This document shows positions 6,958-14,865 of a DNA stretch of 64,000 bases, piece after piece. Source of the DNA: Amycolatopsis mediterranei (GTDB taxonomy: Bacteria; Actinomycetota; Actinomycetes; Mycobacteriales; Pseudonocardiaceae); the NCBI RefSeq assembly GCF_026017845.1, contig NZ_CP100416.1, forward strand, positions 8,760,842-8,824,841, in the 5' to 3' direction. The position numbers and the translations under genes were made by a program. The notes beneath the pieces were generated by a model, which was given only the letters and a program-made list of their open reading frames with translations, was not told the origin of the DNA and searched no databases. Position 1 is the first letter of the stretch. Every line of letters starts with the position of its first letter.

Positions 6958-8628
6958 GTGGGGGTGCACCGGATCTGGCACCACGGACTGGTCCCCACCG
7001 AGGGCAAACGCCCCCTGGACGCCTTGCGCAGCAGGCTGATCAGCCGCCAGCGGCAGCACGACGACTACACGGTGATCGATCTCGGCTCGTCCGACGACGG
7101 TGGTTCGCGCCGGTGCGACCTGAATTTCGCGTACGAGGGCAGCGAAGGCCGCTACTCCGTTCAGGTATTGCTTTCGCTGTGCTACCGCGCCGGCGAGGAC
7201 CGGGTGACGTGGCTGCTGACCGCGGCCTGCACGCGGCCGTGGCGCAGCTGCCACGACGCACCGGCCCACCGGATCGGGCTGGAGGAGCTGGGCGCCAGCG
7301 GCAGCGACGAAATCCCGATCGAAACGCCGGTGCTGGCGATGCGCGGCTGGTCGCGCAAGGAATGCGACCACCTCGCCGACCTGCTGGGCGAGGCACTGGC
7401 GGCGCCGTGGCGCTCGTCGGCGGTGCTGGTGCTCACCGAGCCGCCGACGGTGCCGGTCGAGGGCTGGCCCGGGCTGGTCAACGTTTTCGACGTCGACGAC
7501 CGCTTCCGCCACACCCTCAACCGGCACCTGCCGCTCGGGTGCGCGCTGCCGCAGGGCGCGCGGCTGTACGTGCCGCCGTGCGACCAGCTCCCGGATTTCA
7601 TCGTCAGCGAAAGCCCGGTTTCCGGTGAGGCGCTGCAGGGCGCGATCACCCGGCTCATCCAGGCCCGCGGCCGGACGCCCCTGCCCGAGGAGTGGGCGGA
7701 CGTGCCGAGCGTGCGGGCCTGGTACGCGGCCGATCCGTTCGCCTCGCCGGAGCGCGAGCCCGACGCCGAGCTGGTCGAGAAGCTCGGCCGCGCCGAGCGG
7801 GAGCTGGCCGAGGCGCGGGGCGTGATCACGATTCTGCGGAAGAAGGCCAAGGCCCACGCCGAGGAACGGGACCGGCACGCCTGCGAGGTGAAATCGCTCC
7901 GCCGCCGCCTCGAGGACGCGTGCGCGACCGACGTCGCCTGCCTGCGCGATCAGCTCGCGCAGCTGCAGGCGGAGGCGGACGACTACGCGCGGGCGTTCGA
8001 GGAGACGGAGGCCGAGCGCGACGAGCTGCGGCGCGTCAACGGGCTGCTGGCGGGCCGGCTGGCCCGCCACCACGACGCCGACGACGAGGTCGCCGCCGCC
8101 GAGCGGCCGCCGGAGGAGTTCCCCAGCTTCGCCGAGCTGATCGGCGCCGCGGCGGCCTCGCTCAAGCACCTCGCGATCACGGCCGAGCCGGCGCCGGCCG
8201 CGATCCTCGACCACCACCCCAAAGCCGCCGCCTGGCGCCGCAAGGCATGGGACGCGCTCCGCACCCTCGACGCCTACGCGGGCGCCCGGATCTCCCTGCT
8301 CGGCGCGGGCCAGGACCCGGGCCCCGAGCTGTCGGACGTGCTCGCCTTCGCCCGCACCGGCCAGCCGGGTTCGCTGATCAGCGCGAACATCATCGCGCTG
8401 GCCGAGTCGGACACGGTGACCACGAACGAACGGCTCCGCCAAGCCCGCACCTTCCGCGTCGATCCCCGGACGAACCCGGCGGGCCGCGACTACTTCGGCG
8501 CCCACATCGCCTTGGAGCGCTTCAAGTCGCCGGCACCGCGGCTGCACTTCCTCGACGACACCGACCGCACCGGCACGGTGTACGTCGGGTACCTGGGCGC
8601 CCACCTGCCGACGTCGAAGACCAACTGA
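6958..8628 (+). CDS. Large coiled-coil protein of unknown function
   Basis: I prefer the GTG at 6958 (GGAG nine bases upstream) over the TTG at 6949; the product has 556 residues. Residues 1-260 form a globular part with no motif I recognise, although it includes PILVLTEPP-like strands (SSAVLVLTEPPTVPVEGWPG) and several Cys residues. Residues about 260-365 are a long charged coiled coil rich in E, R and A (for example ELVEKLGRAERELAEARG). The C-terminal 190 residues are globular again and end with LHFLDDTDRTGTVYVGYLG, a conserved-looking finish seen in hypothetical actinobacterial proteins whose end binds or recognises something unknown. No membrane segment. The architecture (sensor-like ends joined by a coiled coil) is compatible with a defence, chromosome or cytoskeleton role; none is shown. 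Confidence 0.8.
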   Translation: MGVHRIWHHGLVPTEGKRPLDALRSRLISRQRQHDDYTVIDLGSSDDGGSRRCDLNFAYEGSEGRYSVQVLLSLCYRAGEDRVTWLLTAACTRPWRSCHDAPAHRIGLEELGASGSDEIPIETPVLAMRGWSRKECDHLADLLGEALAAPWRSSAVLVLTEPPTVPVEGWPGLVNVFDVDDRFRHTLNRHLPLGCALPQGARLYVPPCDQLPDFIVSESPVSGEALQGAITRLIQARGRTPLPEEWADVPSVRAWYAADPFASPEREPDAELVEKLGRAERELAEARGVITILRKKAKAHAEERDRHACEVKSLRRRLEDACATDVACLRDQLAQLQAEADDYARAFEETEAERDELRRVNGLLAGRLARHHDADDEVAAAERPPEEFPSFAELIGAAAASLKHLAITAEPAPAAILDHHPKAAAWRRKAWDALRTLDAYAGARISLLGAGQDPGPELSDVLAFARTGQPGSLISANIIALAESDTVTTNERLRQARTFRVDPRTNPAGRDYFGAHIALERFKSPAPRLHFLDDTDRTGTVYVGYLGAHLPTSKTN

Positions 8629-8643
8629 GCGAGAATCGCGCGC

Positions 8644-9045
8644 ATGACGGAGATCGCCCACAAGCACCTCGCCTACTGCTGGATCGCCCGCGGCGACCGG
8701 GTGCTGTTCCTTCGCCGCGGGCCCGGGGTGTTCCTCGCGGGCCGGTGGGAACTGCCCGGCGGCACGGCCGAGCCAGGCGAGCGCTTCGAGGACACCGCGG
8801 CGCGCGAAGCGGCGGAGGAGACCGGGTTGACGGTTCGCGTCACCGGCGAACTGGCGCGGGACGCGTGGCCGGACATCGCGGGCCGGGCATTGCGCATCCA
8901 CGCTTTCGTTTACACGGTGGCGGAAGAGGGGACCGGCGACGTCGTGCTCAACCCTGAGGAGCACGACGACTTCGCCTGGCTGACGCGGGCGGAGGCCCGG
9001 GAACTGCTGCTGCCGGACCACTTCCGGCGGCTGCTCGATCGGTAG
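8644..9045 (+). CDS. NUDIX hydrolase
   Basis: 133 residues. The NUDIX box is complete: it starts at [15 protein letters not shown] and ends REAAEETGL, matching G-x5-E-x7-RE-U-x-EE-x-G-U, so Mg2+-dependent pyrophosphohydrolase activity is expected. The short length and the sequence [12 protein letters not shown] resemble MutT/8-oxo-dGTPase and (deoxy)nucleotide-cleaning enzymes. It starts 15 bases after the coiled-coil gene stop on the same strand and is probably in the same transcript. The physiological substrate is not determined. Confidence 0.9.
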   Translation: MTEIAHKHLAYCWIARGDRVLFLRRGPGVFLAGRWELPGGTAEPGERFEDTAAREAAEETGLTVRVTGELARDAWPDIAGRALRIHAFVYTVAEEGTGDVVLNPEEHDDFAWLTRAEARELLLPDHFRRLLDR

Positions 9046-9119
9046 GGTTTTTCCTTGGCGCAGCACCGGATCGCGGTGCCGCGGAGGTCTTCGGGTCGTG
9101 GTCATGTCTTCGACGGTAC

Positions 9120-9135
9120 CCGAACAAATGTGCGA
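9120..9135. promoter_or_regulatory. LexA-box-like palindrome without an adjacent gene start
   Basis: CCGAACAAATGTGCGA differs at two positions from the actinobacterial SOS box TCGAAC-N4-GTTCGA. It lies in the 200-base space between two converging genes, where no gene start is evident. It may be a chance match or a leftover of a lost gene. Confidence 0.3.
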
Positions 9136-9179
9136 ACGGGATCGCTGGAACGGGTGAACTCCGGCGAGCGTTCGAGCAG

Positions 9180-9209
9180 CGAGTTTGGTTGTACCACAAG
9201 GGAAACTCG
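9180..9209. terminator. Palindrome between converging genes
   Basis: CGAGTTT (9180-9186) and AAACTCG (9203-9209) are perfect inverted repeats, with a further TTGT/ACAA pair inside. It lies between the 3' ends of the NUDIX gene and the epoxide-hydrolase-like gene and could serve both as a terminator. No T-run follows on either strand, so an operator is also possible. Confidence 0.35.
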
Positions 9210-9245
9210 ACTGACTCGCCGCGGGCCACCTCGGCGATCGCCCGC

Positions 9246-10007
9246 CTAACCGTCCAAACGGGACCAGAACGCGGTCAGTGCACGCGCCGCCGGGTGCGGG
9301 TTCGTCACCGGCCACCAGTGTCCGGTGCCGGCGAGTTCGGCGATCTCGGCACCGGCGGCTTCCCCCGCGGATCGGTGCTGCGCAGGCGTTCCACTGGCTT
9401 GTTCGGCGTCCGCGAGGGCGATCAGGGCCAGGCCGGGCCGCTGCCGCGCCTTCGCGAGGTCGCGGCCCGCGTCGGCCATCACCGGCTGGACGGCCGACCG
9501 CAGCAGCGAAAGCACCGCCCGCCCCATGCCGTCGTCCATCCCGGCGGCCACGCGTTCCGCGGCCGGGCCGGTCATCCCGAGCGCGCCGACGACCTCCAGC
9601 CGCTGCGCCAATGTGCCGCCGAAGATCTCCTTCACCGAGGCCTCGCCCGCCCCTTCCTGCTGCCACACCTGGGCCCGCGGGTGCCAGACGTACCCCGGGT
9701 CGAAGAGGCCGAGCGCGTCCGACGCCCAGCTGCGGATCAGGTCGGGACGGGTCATCGCGATCCCGGCGACGTGCGCGCCGCCCCAGTCGTGGCCGACGAG
9801 ATCGACGGGTTCCCGGAACTGCTCCAGCCGCGCGGCGAGCCATTCGCGGTAGCCCTCGACGGTGGCGGAGAAGCCGTCCGACGCGGGCACCCCGAAGCCG
9901 GGCGGGGACAGCGCCACCACGTCGTCCCGGCCGAGCGCGGCGATCAGCGGTCCCCACACGCCGGCACTCTCCGGATTGCCGTGCACGAACACCAAAGGAA
10001 CGGACAT
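9246..10007 (-). CDS. Alpha/beta hydrolase, epoxide hydrolase/haloalkane dehalogenase type
   Basis: 253 residues, start ATG at 10007 after an excellent AAGGAGGG ribosome-binding site. The oxyanion motif HGNPES is near the N-terminus. The nucleophile elbow is GHDWGG with Asp (D74) in place of Ser, which is the mark of epoxide hydrolases and haloalkane dehalogenases, and the C-terminal catalytic His is in GTGHWWPV (about H230). The product is cytosolic. The gene lies directly downstream of a TetR gene, and a palindromic operator overlaps its ribosome-binding site, so it is very probably repressed by that TetR and induced by a hydrophobic compound. The substrate is unknown. Confidence 0.9.
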   Translation of the reverse strand: MSVPLVFVHGNPESAGVWGPLIAALGRDDVVALSPPGFGVPASDGFSATVEGYREWLAARLEQFREPVDLVGHDWGGAHVAGIAMTRPDLIRSWASDALGLFDPGYVWHPRAQVWQQEGAGEASVKEIFGGTLAQRLEVVGALGMTGPAAERVAAGMDDGMGRAVLSLLRSAVQPVMADAGRDLAKARQRPGLALIALADAEQASGTPAQHRSAGEAAGAEIAELAGTGHWWPVTNPHPAARALTAFWSRLDG

Positions 10008-10015
10008 CTTCCCTC

Positions 10016-10043
10016 CTTACTTGCGTGCATGTATGCAAGTAAG
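10016..10043. promoter_or_regulatory. TetR operator upstream of the hydrolase gene
   Basis: CTTACTTGC and GCAAGTAAG are perfect 9-base inverted arms around a 10-base centre (GTGCATGTAT) that is itself partly symmetrical. The site ends within the AAGGAGGG ribosome-binding site of the hydrolase gene and lies between it and the tetR stop. Its size and shape are typical of TetR-family operators. Confidence 0.8.
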
Positions 10044-10080
10044 TGTAGCAGCGGACGCTGCGGCCGACCATGGCCGAAAA

Positions 10081-10689
10081 CTACGACGTGACCGCGAAGG
10101 CCGCGCGTACCGAGCGCGTCGCCTCCCGGATCAGGGCGGGGACGTTCCGCACCGGAGGCTGGGCGATGAGCTGCAGCCCGGTCCCGCGGACCAGGGCGAC
10201 GACGAGCACGGCGGCCGCGGCCGGGTTCGCGTCGGGCCGGATGGACCCGTCGGCGACACCCTGGCGGACCACGTCCGCCAGGAGCTGCCGGAAGTCGGCG
10301 TCCCGGCGGGCGAACAGCGGAGCCAGCACGGGGTCGGCCGCGATCGCCTCGCCCCACAGCTGCAGGAACGCGCGCGCCGACGGTGTCCGCCGCACGACGT
10401 TGCGCAGGTACGCCTCGATGATCCGCACCAGGTAGTCCAGGCCGTCGCCCTGGTAGGTGGGGACGTCGAACCGCTGCGCCTCGTCGACCACGGCTTCCAG
10501 CAGCCGTTCCCGGCTGCCGAAATGGTGGTAGACGATGCCGCGGCTGTAGCCGGCGGCCTCCCCGACCTCGGCGAGCGTGACGGCACGGGACCCGCTGCGC
10601 GCGATGAGCGCCATCGCCGCGTCCACCACGCGGCGCTCGGTCTCGGCGCGTCGTTGCTCCTGCGTCCGCCGGGCCGGGCGATCGGTCAT
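10081..10689 (-). CDS. TetR-family repressor (controls the downstream hydrolase)
   Basis: Start ATG at 10689 (CAGGGAG upstream); 202 residues. The N-terminal helix-turn-helix is classical: VTLAEVGEAAGYSRGIVYHHFGSRERLLEAVV. The remaining 140 residues are the helical ligand-binding domain with TetR_C-like features (AFLQLWGEAIAADPVLAPLF). The gene runs in the same direction as the epoxide-hydrolase-like gene and 73 bases upstream of it; the gap contains a perfect palindrome. I infer that this protein represses the hydrolase. Whether it also controls itself is unclear, because I see no second copy of the operator before its own start. Confidence 0.92.
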   Translation of the reverse strand: MTDRPARRTQEQRRAETERRVVDAAMALIARSGSRAVTLAEVGEAAGYSRGIVYHHFGSRERLLEAVVDEAQRFDVPTYQGDGLDYLVRIIEAYLRNVVRRTPSARAFLQLWGEAIAADPVLAPLFARRDADFRQLLADVVRQGVADGSIRPDANPAAAAVLVVALVRGTGLQLIAQPPVRNVPALIREATRSVRAAFAVTS

Positions 10690-10782
10690 GCGTCGTGCTC
10701 CCTGACTGGCGTCGTGGTCGACGAAGTGTGCCACGGGGTTCTCCCCGCAGGGCGGTGTGCCAAGGCTTCGAGACCGGCGAAA

Positions 10783-11520
10783 CTAGCGGCGGGCCAGATA
10801 CCTCAACAGGACGCTGGCGCCATCGGTGAGCACGGACGCCAGCTCCAGCTCGGCCGGATCGACCGCCGCGCCGAGAGAGGCCCGGCTCGACGTGCCCGCC
10901 ACCAAGAACGGCGCCACCGTCAACCGGAACTCGTCGACCAGCCCCGCCTCGATCAACGAGCCGAACAACCTCGGCCCGCCTTCGCAGTCGATGCGGCCCA
11001 GCCCCTCCGCCACCAGGGTCGACACCACCCGCTCGGCCGACACCGCCGACTCCCCCACCACGAACACCCGGGCGCCGTGCGCCGCCCACGCCTCGCGCAA
11101 CGCCGAAGGCGCGGCCGCGGAGGTGAACACCAGGGTCGGGACCGCCGCCTTGGTGATCACCGGGGCGTCCGGCGGCAGGGAACGGCCCGTCGTCACCACC
11201 GCCACCGGGGCGATCGGGGCCAAGCCGAACCGGCGGCGACGTTCGGCCGTGGCGGCGTCGGGGCGCATTCCCTCGAAGCCCTCCGCCACCGCCGTCCCCG
11301 CGCCCACCAGGACGACGTCCGCGAGGTCGTTGCCGAGGCGGTACACGATCCGGTCCGCCGGGGTCGACAGGCCTCCCGAACGGCCCTCGACCGCGATCGC
11401 ACCATCCGTGCTCGACACGAAGTTCACCGCCAGCCAGCGGGGGTCCGCCGGGTAGCTGTACAGCTGCTCGAGGTCGGCCTCGGCGAGGTCGCGCGCGGAC
11501 GGCCAGACTTCGCGGATCAC
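10783..11520 (-). CDS. RibD C-terminal domain reductase (Rv2671-like, folate/pyrimidine reductase family)
   Basis: 245 residues from a GTG that overlaps the stop of the upstream gene (GTGA), so translation is probably coupled. The protein is a single RibD_C/DHFR-like domain: WLAVNFVSSTDGA at the N-terminus, DVVLVGAGT for NADPH binding, and CEGGPRLFGSLIEAGLVDE near the C-terminus. It matches the layout of mycobacterial Rv2671, which has dihydrofolate reductase activity and can bypass DHFR when amplified (established for Rv2671, inferred here). There is no deaminase domain, so it is not a complete RibD. The partner gene is DHPS-like, supporting a folate or pterin role. Confidence 0.85.
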   Translation of the reverse strand: MIREVWPSARDLAEADLEQLYSYPADPRWLAVNFVSSTDGAIAVEGRSGGLSTPADRIVYRLGNDLADVVLVGAGTAVAEGFEGMRPDAATAERRRRFGLAPIAPVAVVTTGRSLPPDAPVITKAAVPTLVFTSAAAPSALREAWAAHGARVFVVGESAVSAERVVSTLVAEGLGRIDCEGGPRLFGSLIEAGLVDEFRLTVAPFLVAGTSSRASLGAAVDPAELELASVLTDGASVLLRYLARR

Positions 11521-12101
11521 TCCCACCGGACCGCCTTCGCCGGCGGGCGGGTGCCCGCGATGCTCGCCGCCATCTCCGCCACGTGGCGCACCTGGCGGAC
11601 GTGCTTCGTGCGGATGATCGCCACCCCGGCCGAGGCCGCGACCGCCGTCCGCGCCAGGCCGGCCGGCGTGCCGTCCCCGGCCACCTCGGCCAGCACGGGC
11701 ACCGCCCCGAACGGGCCAGGCGCCCGGAACACCCCGACGTCCACGACGACGCCCGAAGCGGGCAAACCGGCCACCGAGGGCACCGAAGGAGCGGCGTAAC
11801 CCGCGCCGTAGCGGACCGCGACCTCGGCCAGGTCCGCCCGCGCGACGATCAGGTCGGCACCCGCTTCGCAGCAGGCCGCGGCGACCGACGGGTCGGCGGT
11901 GTCGACCCCGATGACGAGGCCGGGGAAGGTCTCCCGCGCCCACTCGACCCGGGACTCGGCGCCGGCTCCGGCGAAACTCACGAGATCGGCGCCGTCGGCG
12001 ACGGCTTCGCGGGCCGCGGCGGGCTCTTCGACCGCGGCCAGCACCAGCGCGCGGTCACTGCTCAACCGGCGGCCCCGGAAGACGAGGTCGGGGGTCTTCA
12101 T
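11517..12101 (-). CDS. Degenerate dihydropteroate synthase-like protein
   Basis: 194 residues, ATG at 12101 after GGGAGAG. The fold appears to be a shortened DHPS TIM barrel: an N-terminal FRGRRLSSDRALVLA strand, DGADLVSFAGAG, a GVDTADP strand, VVVDVGVFRAPGPFG, and a C-terminal RTKHVRQVRHVAEMAASI helix. True DHPS has about 270-290 residues and the loop NxTPDSF after the first strand; here the strand goes straight into EEPAAAREAV. The pterin-binding loop is therefore missing and normal DHPS catalysis is unlikely. It is the first gene of a coupled pair with the Rv2671-like reductase. It may act as a regulatory or scaffold partner; this is inference. Confidence 0.7.
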   Translation of the reverse strand: MKTPDLVFRGRRLSSDRALVLAAVEEPAAAREAVADGADLVSFAGAGAESRVEWARETFPGLVIGVDTADPSVAAACCEAGADLIVARADLAEVAVRYGAGYAAPSVPSVAGLPASGVVVDVGVFRAPGPFGAVPVLAEVAGDGTPAGLARTAVAASAGVAIIRTKHVRQVRHVAEMAASIAGTRPPAKAVRWE

Positions 12102-12212
12102 CGCACTCTCCCTGCTGGACGTCCGTGCGTCGCGATCATAAGCGGACCAGCGGGTGCGTGCTCTTCGCCGTCAGGTGGCGGGGCGTCGTCGCCGGGCCAC
12201 CCGACCTCGACG

Positions 12213-12307
12213 GCTGTGACATCCGGGGCGCCGTACCCGGGCCCGGAGAACGCTGTGACATCCGGGGCTTCGCCCCGGGCCGGGGGCTCCGCCACCCGGG
12301 CCCCCGA
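12213..12307. repeat. Direct and palindromic repeats between the DHPS-like and YciI genes
   Basis: The 17-base GCTGTGACATCCGGGGC occurs at 12213-12229 and again at 12252-12268. The second copy runs into GGGGC-TTC-GCCCC, a tight hairpin, followed by a GGGGGC...GCCCCC stem ending at 12307, beside the stop of the YciI gene. Such G+C-rich hairpins are scattered in actinomycete genomes. It may end transcription of the YciI gene. Confidence 0.5.
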
Positions 12308-12318
12308 GAACCGTTCTG

Positions 12319-12618
12319 TCAGGAGGCGATGGCCTCGTTGATCGCCAGCAGCTCCTGGCAGGTGCGCGTGGCGGTGAACTCGATGACGTCGTAGCGGGCG
12401 AGCCGCCGGACCACGAACGGATCGCTGGCGAGCACGGCGTCGAGCTTGCCGCGCAGCACCGGGCGGGTCAGGATCACGTGGTCGGCCGCGCCGTTGCCCT
12501 TTCCGGAAACAAGAAAGAGTCCCTTCGTGAATTGTTTACGCAACCACTCCGAATGATCGGGAAGCGCGTAGTCGACTTCTGTTTCGGGCGCCGTATAGGT
12601 CAGCAGTGCGATGTACAT
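12319..12618 (-). CDS. YciI family protein
   Basis: 99 residues starting with MYIALLTYTAPETEVD at the ATG at 12618, which is the usual beginning of the family; an in-frame ATG at 12678 is less likely. The domain is a small ferredoxin-like fold with DHSEWLRKQFTKGLFLVSG and DPFVVRRLARYDVIEFTATR. Family members have a His-Asp pair near the active site (here within PDHSEW and SDPF) and may act as hydrolases or dehalogenases on small molecules; the true role is unknown in most bacteria. Single gene, divergent from the membrane-protein gene to its right. Confidence 0.88.
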   Translation of the reverse strand: MYIALLTYTAPETEVDYALPDHSEWLRKQFTKGLFLVSGKGNGAADHVILTRPVLRGKLDAVLASDPFVVRRLARYDVIEFTATRTCQELLAINEAIAS

Positions 12619-12830
12619 GTTTGCAGAGTAGAACGCTCCCGTCCGCACCGCATCCGCCTGGCGAGTGGCTCCGGACACGCCTTTCGTTAATATTCCGTCA
12701 AGAACCGTGGAATTCCTTTACCGGCACTTTTTCGACATACTCGCCGGTTGCCGTACGCCCGTCGTCGTACGTCGGGGTGCCGCCGCCGGGCCGACGCGGC
12801 GACCCCGCCGGGGCCGCGACACTCCGGGGT

Positions 12831-13739
12831 ATGAACGCACTGACCCGGATCCGGTCCGGCGGACGACGAGCCGAGCGCATCGCCTACGCCCTCGGCGCGG
12901 CGCTGTTCCTCAGCGGCCTCGCGCACGCTGTCGTCCTCCTCGCCACCGGCGGTTCGTGGCTGGGCCCGCTGTCGATGCGCAAGGCCGTCACGTTCGGCCT
13001 GTCGTTCGGGCTGACGCTCGCCTCGGTCGCCTGGGCGGCGTCGTTCCTCACCCTGCGCCCGCGGCTGCGCAACCTCCTGCTCGGCGCGTTCACCGCGGCG
13101 AGCGTCGCGGAGGTCGCCCTGGTCAGCATGCAGGCTTGGCGCGGAGTGCCGTCGCACTTCAACTTCGAGACGTCGTTCGACGGCGCCGTTTCGATGACAC
13201 TGGCCGCGGGCGGCGGTGTGCTCGTCCTGACGGTCATCGGCTTCACCGCCGCCGCGCTCGTGGAACCGGGCCCGGCCGCGCCGAGCCTGCGCCTGGCCGT
13301 CCGCGCCGGCCTGGTCGTGCTGCTGGTCGCGCTGGCCGCCGGTGCGGTGATGATCGGCCGCGGCGTGGTCGCGGCTCGTGGCGGCGACCCGCAGCTGGCC
13401 TACACCACCGCCGGTTCCCTCAAACCGCTGCACGCGGTCGCCATGCACGCGATCCTGGTGCTGCCCGCGCTGGCCTGGATCCTGCGGTTCACCGGCCATT
13501 CCGAAGCGCACCGGCTGCGCGTCGTCCAGACGGCCGTCGCCGCCGACGCCGTGCTCACCGCCGTGATCGGCGTCGAGTCCTTCACCGGCATCGACCCGCT
13601 GGCCGCCCCGCTGCCGCTGATGCTGCTGTCCGCACTGGCCGCCGCCGTACTGGCGGGGACCGGAATCCACGCGCTGTCCGGCATTGAACCGGCCGTCCGA
13701 TTCACACGTGTCCTCAACGGGAAGGCCAGGGGCCGGTAA
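12831..13739 (+). CDS. Polytopic membrane protein of unknown function
   Basis: 302 residues from the ATG at 12831; the ribosome-binding site is weak (CCGGGGT). I count seven or eight hydrophobic helices. One of the later helices contains PLHAVAMHAILVLPALAW, with two His residues five apart in or near the membrane, a pattern that can bind haem or copper but is not proof. The arginine-rich N-terminus should be inside. I do not recognise the family. The gene stands alone: the next gene on the same strand starts 167 bases later, and YciI is divergent. Confidence 0.75.
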   Translation: MNALTRIRSGGRRAERIAYALGAALFLSGLAHAVVLLATGGSWLGPLSMRKAVTFGLSFGLTLASVAWAASFLTLRPRLRNLLLGAFTAASVAEVALVSMQAWRGVPSHFNFETSFDGAVSMTLAAGGGVLVLTVIGFTAAALVEPGPAAPSLRLAVRAGLVVLLVALAAGAVMIGRGVVAARGGDPQLAYTTAGSLKPLHAVAMHAILVLPALAWILRFTGHSEAHRLRVVQTAVAADAVLTAVIGVESFTGIDPLAAPLPLMLLSALAAAVLAGTGIHALSGIEPAVRFTRVLNGKARGR

Positions 13740-13906
13740 AACGGCGGACGGAGAACACGCGTGCGGCACGGCAGGACCACCCACGGCCTTTTCCGGCAGA
13801 ACAAGGCCCGCAGCCCGTCGTTCTTCTCCGCGGCCGGGTCGACGGGCCGGAATGCGGCCGAGTTCGGCCGCAAGCCGGAACGGTCGATCAGCTGAACACC
13901 TGGGCG

Positions 13907-14833
13907 ATGGCCGACTTCCAGGCGAACACCCGGCCGTTCGCCGAGCTCGACCGCTCCGGCCGGACGCGCCGCCTGCGCCGGCTCGCCGAAGCGGCGTTGA
14001 CGGCCTACGCCGTGCCGGTGGCTCGCCTGACCCCCCTGGCCCACGGGCAGAACACGGCGTTCCGCGTCGACGGCGCGGACGGCCACCGGTACGTGCTGCG
14101 GGTGCAGCGGCCGGACGGCCCCGGTGTCGCGCAGGTCCGGGCCGAGATGGCCTGGCTGGCCACGCTGCGCCGCGAAACCGGCCTCGTCGTCCCGCAGCCG
14201 GTGCCGACGCGCGCGCGGGACCTGGTCACCGTGGTCGCCGACCCGGCCGTGCCCGAGCCACGCACCTGCGTGCTCTGCCACTGGGTCGAGGGCCGATTCC
14301 TCGACGAGCGGCTCAGCGCGCCGCAGCTGTACGCGGTGGGCGAGTTCACCGCGCGGCTGCACCTGCACGGCGCGCGGATGAACGGCCTCGACCGCCGCCG
14401 CGTCGACGACCTGACGGAGTTCGGCCGCACGCAGGTGGACGGCTTCTCCGCGACGGTCGTCGAGCGGGCCGTCGCGGCGGCCGGCGGCGACGAACGGATC
14501 CGCGCGGCGGTGGCGCGCGTCCGCGCGGTGCGGGCCGAGCTGGGGTTCGGCTCCGACGTCTTCGGCCTGGTGCACGGCGACCTCCACCAGGGCAACTACC
14601 TGCTGCACCGCGGCCGGGTGCACGCGATCGACTTCGACGACTGTGGGTACGGGCACTACGCCTACGACCTCGCCGTCGCCTGCGCCGCCCTCGCACACCT
14701 GCCGCACCGCGAAGAGCTGGAGGAGGCGCTCCTGGACGGCTACCGGTCGGTCCGCCCGGCCGCGGCCACCACCGACCCGGGCGTGCTGGCCGCCTTCGCC
14801 GGGCTCCGGCGGGTCCAGCTGCGGCTGCGCTGA
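13907..14833 (+). CDS. Aminoglycoside phosphotransferase-fold kinase
   Basis: 308 residues with the APH/homoserine-kinase fold. Key motifs: an N-lobe with YVLRVQRP (candidate ATP-binding Lys replaced by Arg), the catalytic loop HGDLHQGNYLL and the metal-binding IDFDDCGYG. These place it among small-molecule kinases such as those acting on homoserine, choline, thiamine or aminoglycosides. The protein ends soon after the last helix and may be slightly shorter than usual. It lies 28 bases upstream of a TetR gene on the same strand. Antibiotic resistance cannot be claimed from the sequence alone. Confidence 0.87.
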   Translation: MADFQANTRPFAELDRSGRTRRLRRLAEAALTAYAVPVARLTPLAHGQNTAFRVDGADGHRYVLRVQRPDGPGVAQVRAEMAWLATLRRETGLVVPQPVPTRARDLVTVVADPAVPEPRTCVLCHWVEGRFLDERLSAPQLYAVGEFTARLHLHGARMNGLDRRRVDDLTEFGRTQVDGFSATVVERAVAAAGGDERIRAAVARVRAVRAELGFGSDVFGLVHGDLHQGNYLLHRGRVHAIDFDDCGYGHYAYDLAVACAALAHLPHREELEEALLDGYRSVRPAAATTDPGVLAAFAGLRRVQLRLR

Positions 14834-14849
14834 CGTTACAAACCCTCGT

Positions 14850-14865
14850 TACAATTGCTACATGG
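14850..14865 (+). promoter_or_regulatory. 16-base element at the tetR start (copy 1)
   Basis: TACAATTGCTACATGG overlaps the ATG of the TetR gene, and the same element, 14 of 16 bases identical, occurs at 15575-15590 just before the LLM oxidoreductase start. Two further CGTTACA copies lie upstream at 14834-14852. It is a probable autoregulatory operator on a leaderless or nearly leaderless transcript. Confidence 0.55.

Noticed and set aside
6514-10071. 1185-residue minus-strand frame
   Set aside because: It spans several well-supported genes on either strand and is a codon-bias shadow.
13907-14833. Aminoglycoside resistance gene
   Set aside because: The fold fits, but many housekeeping kinases share it; no evidence for drug specificity.
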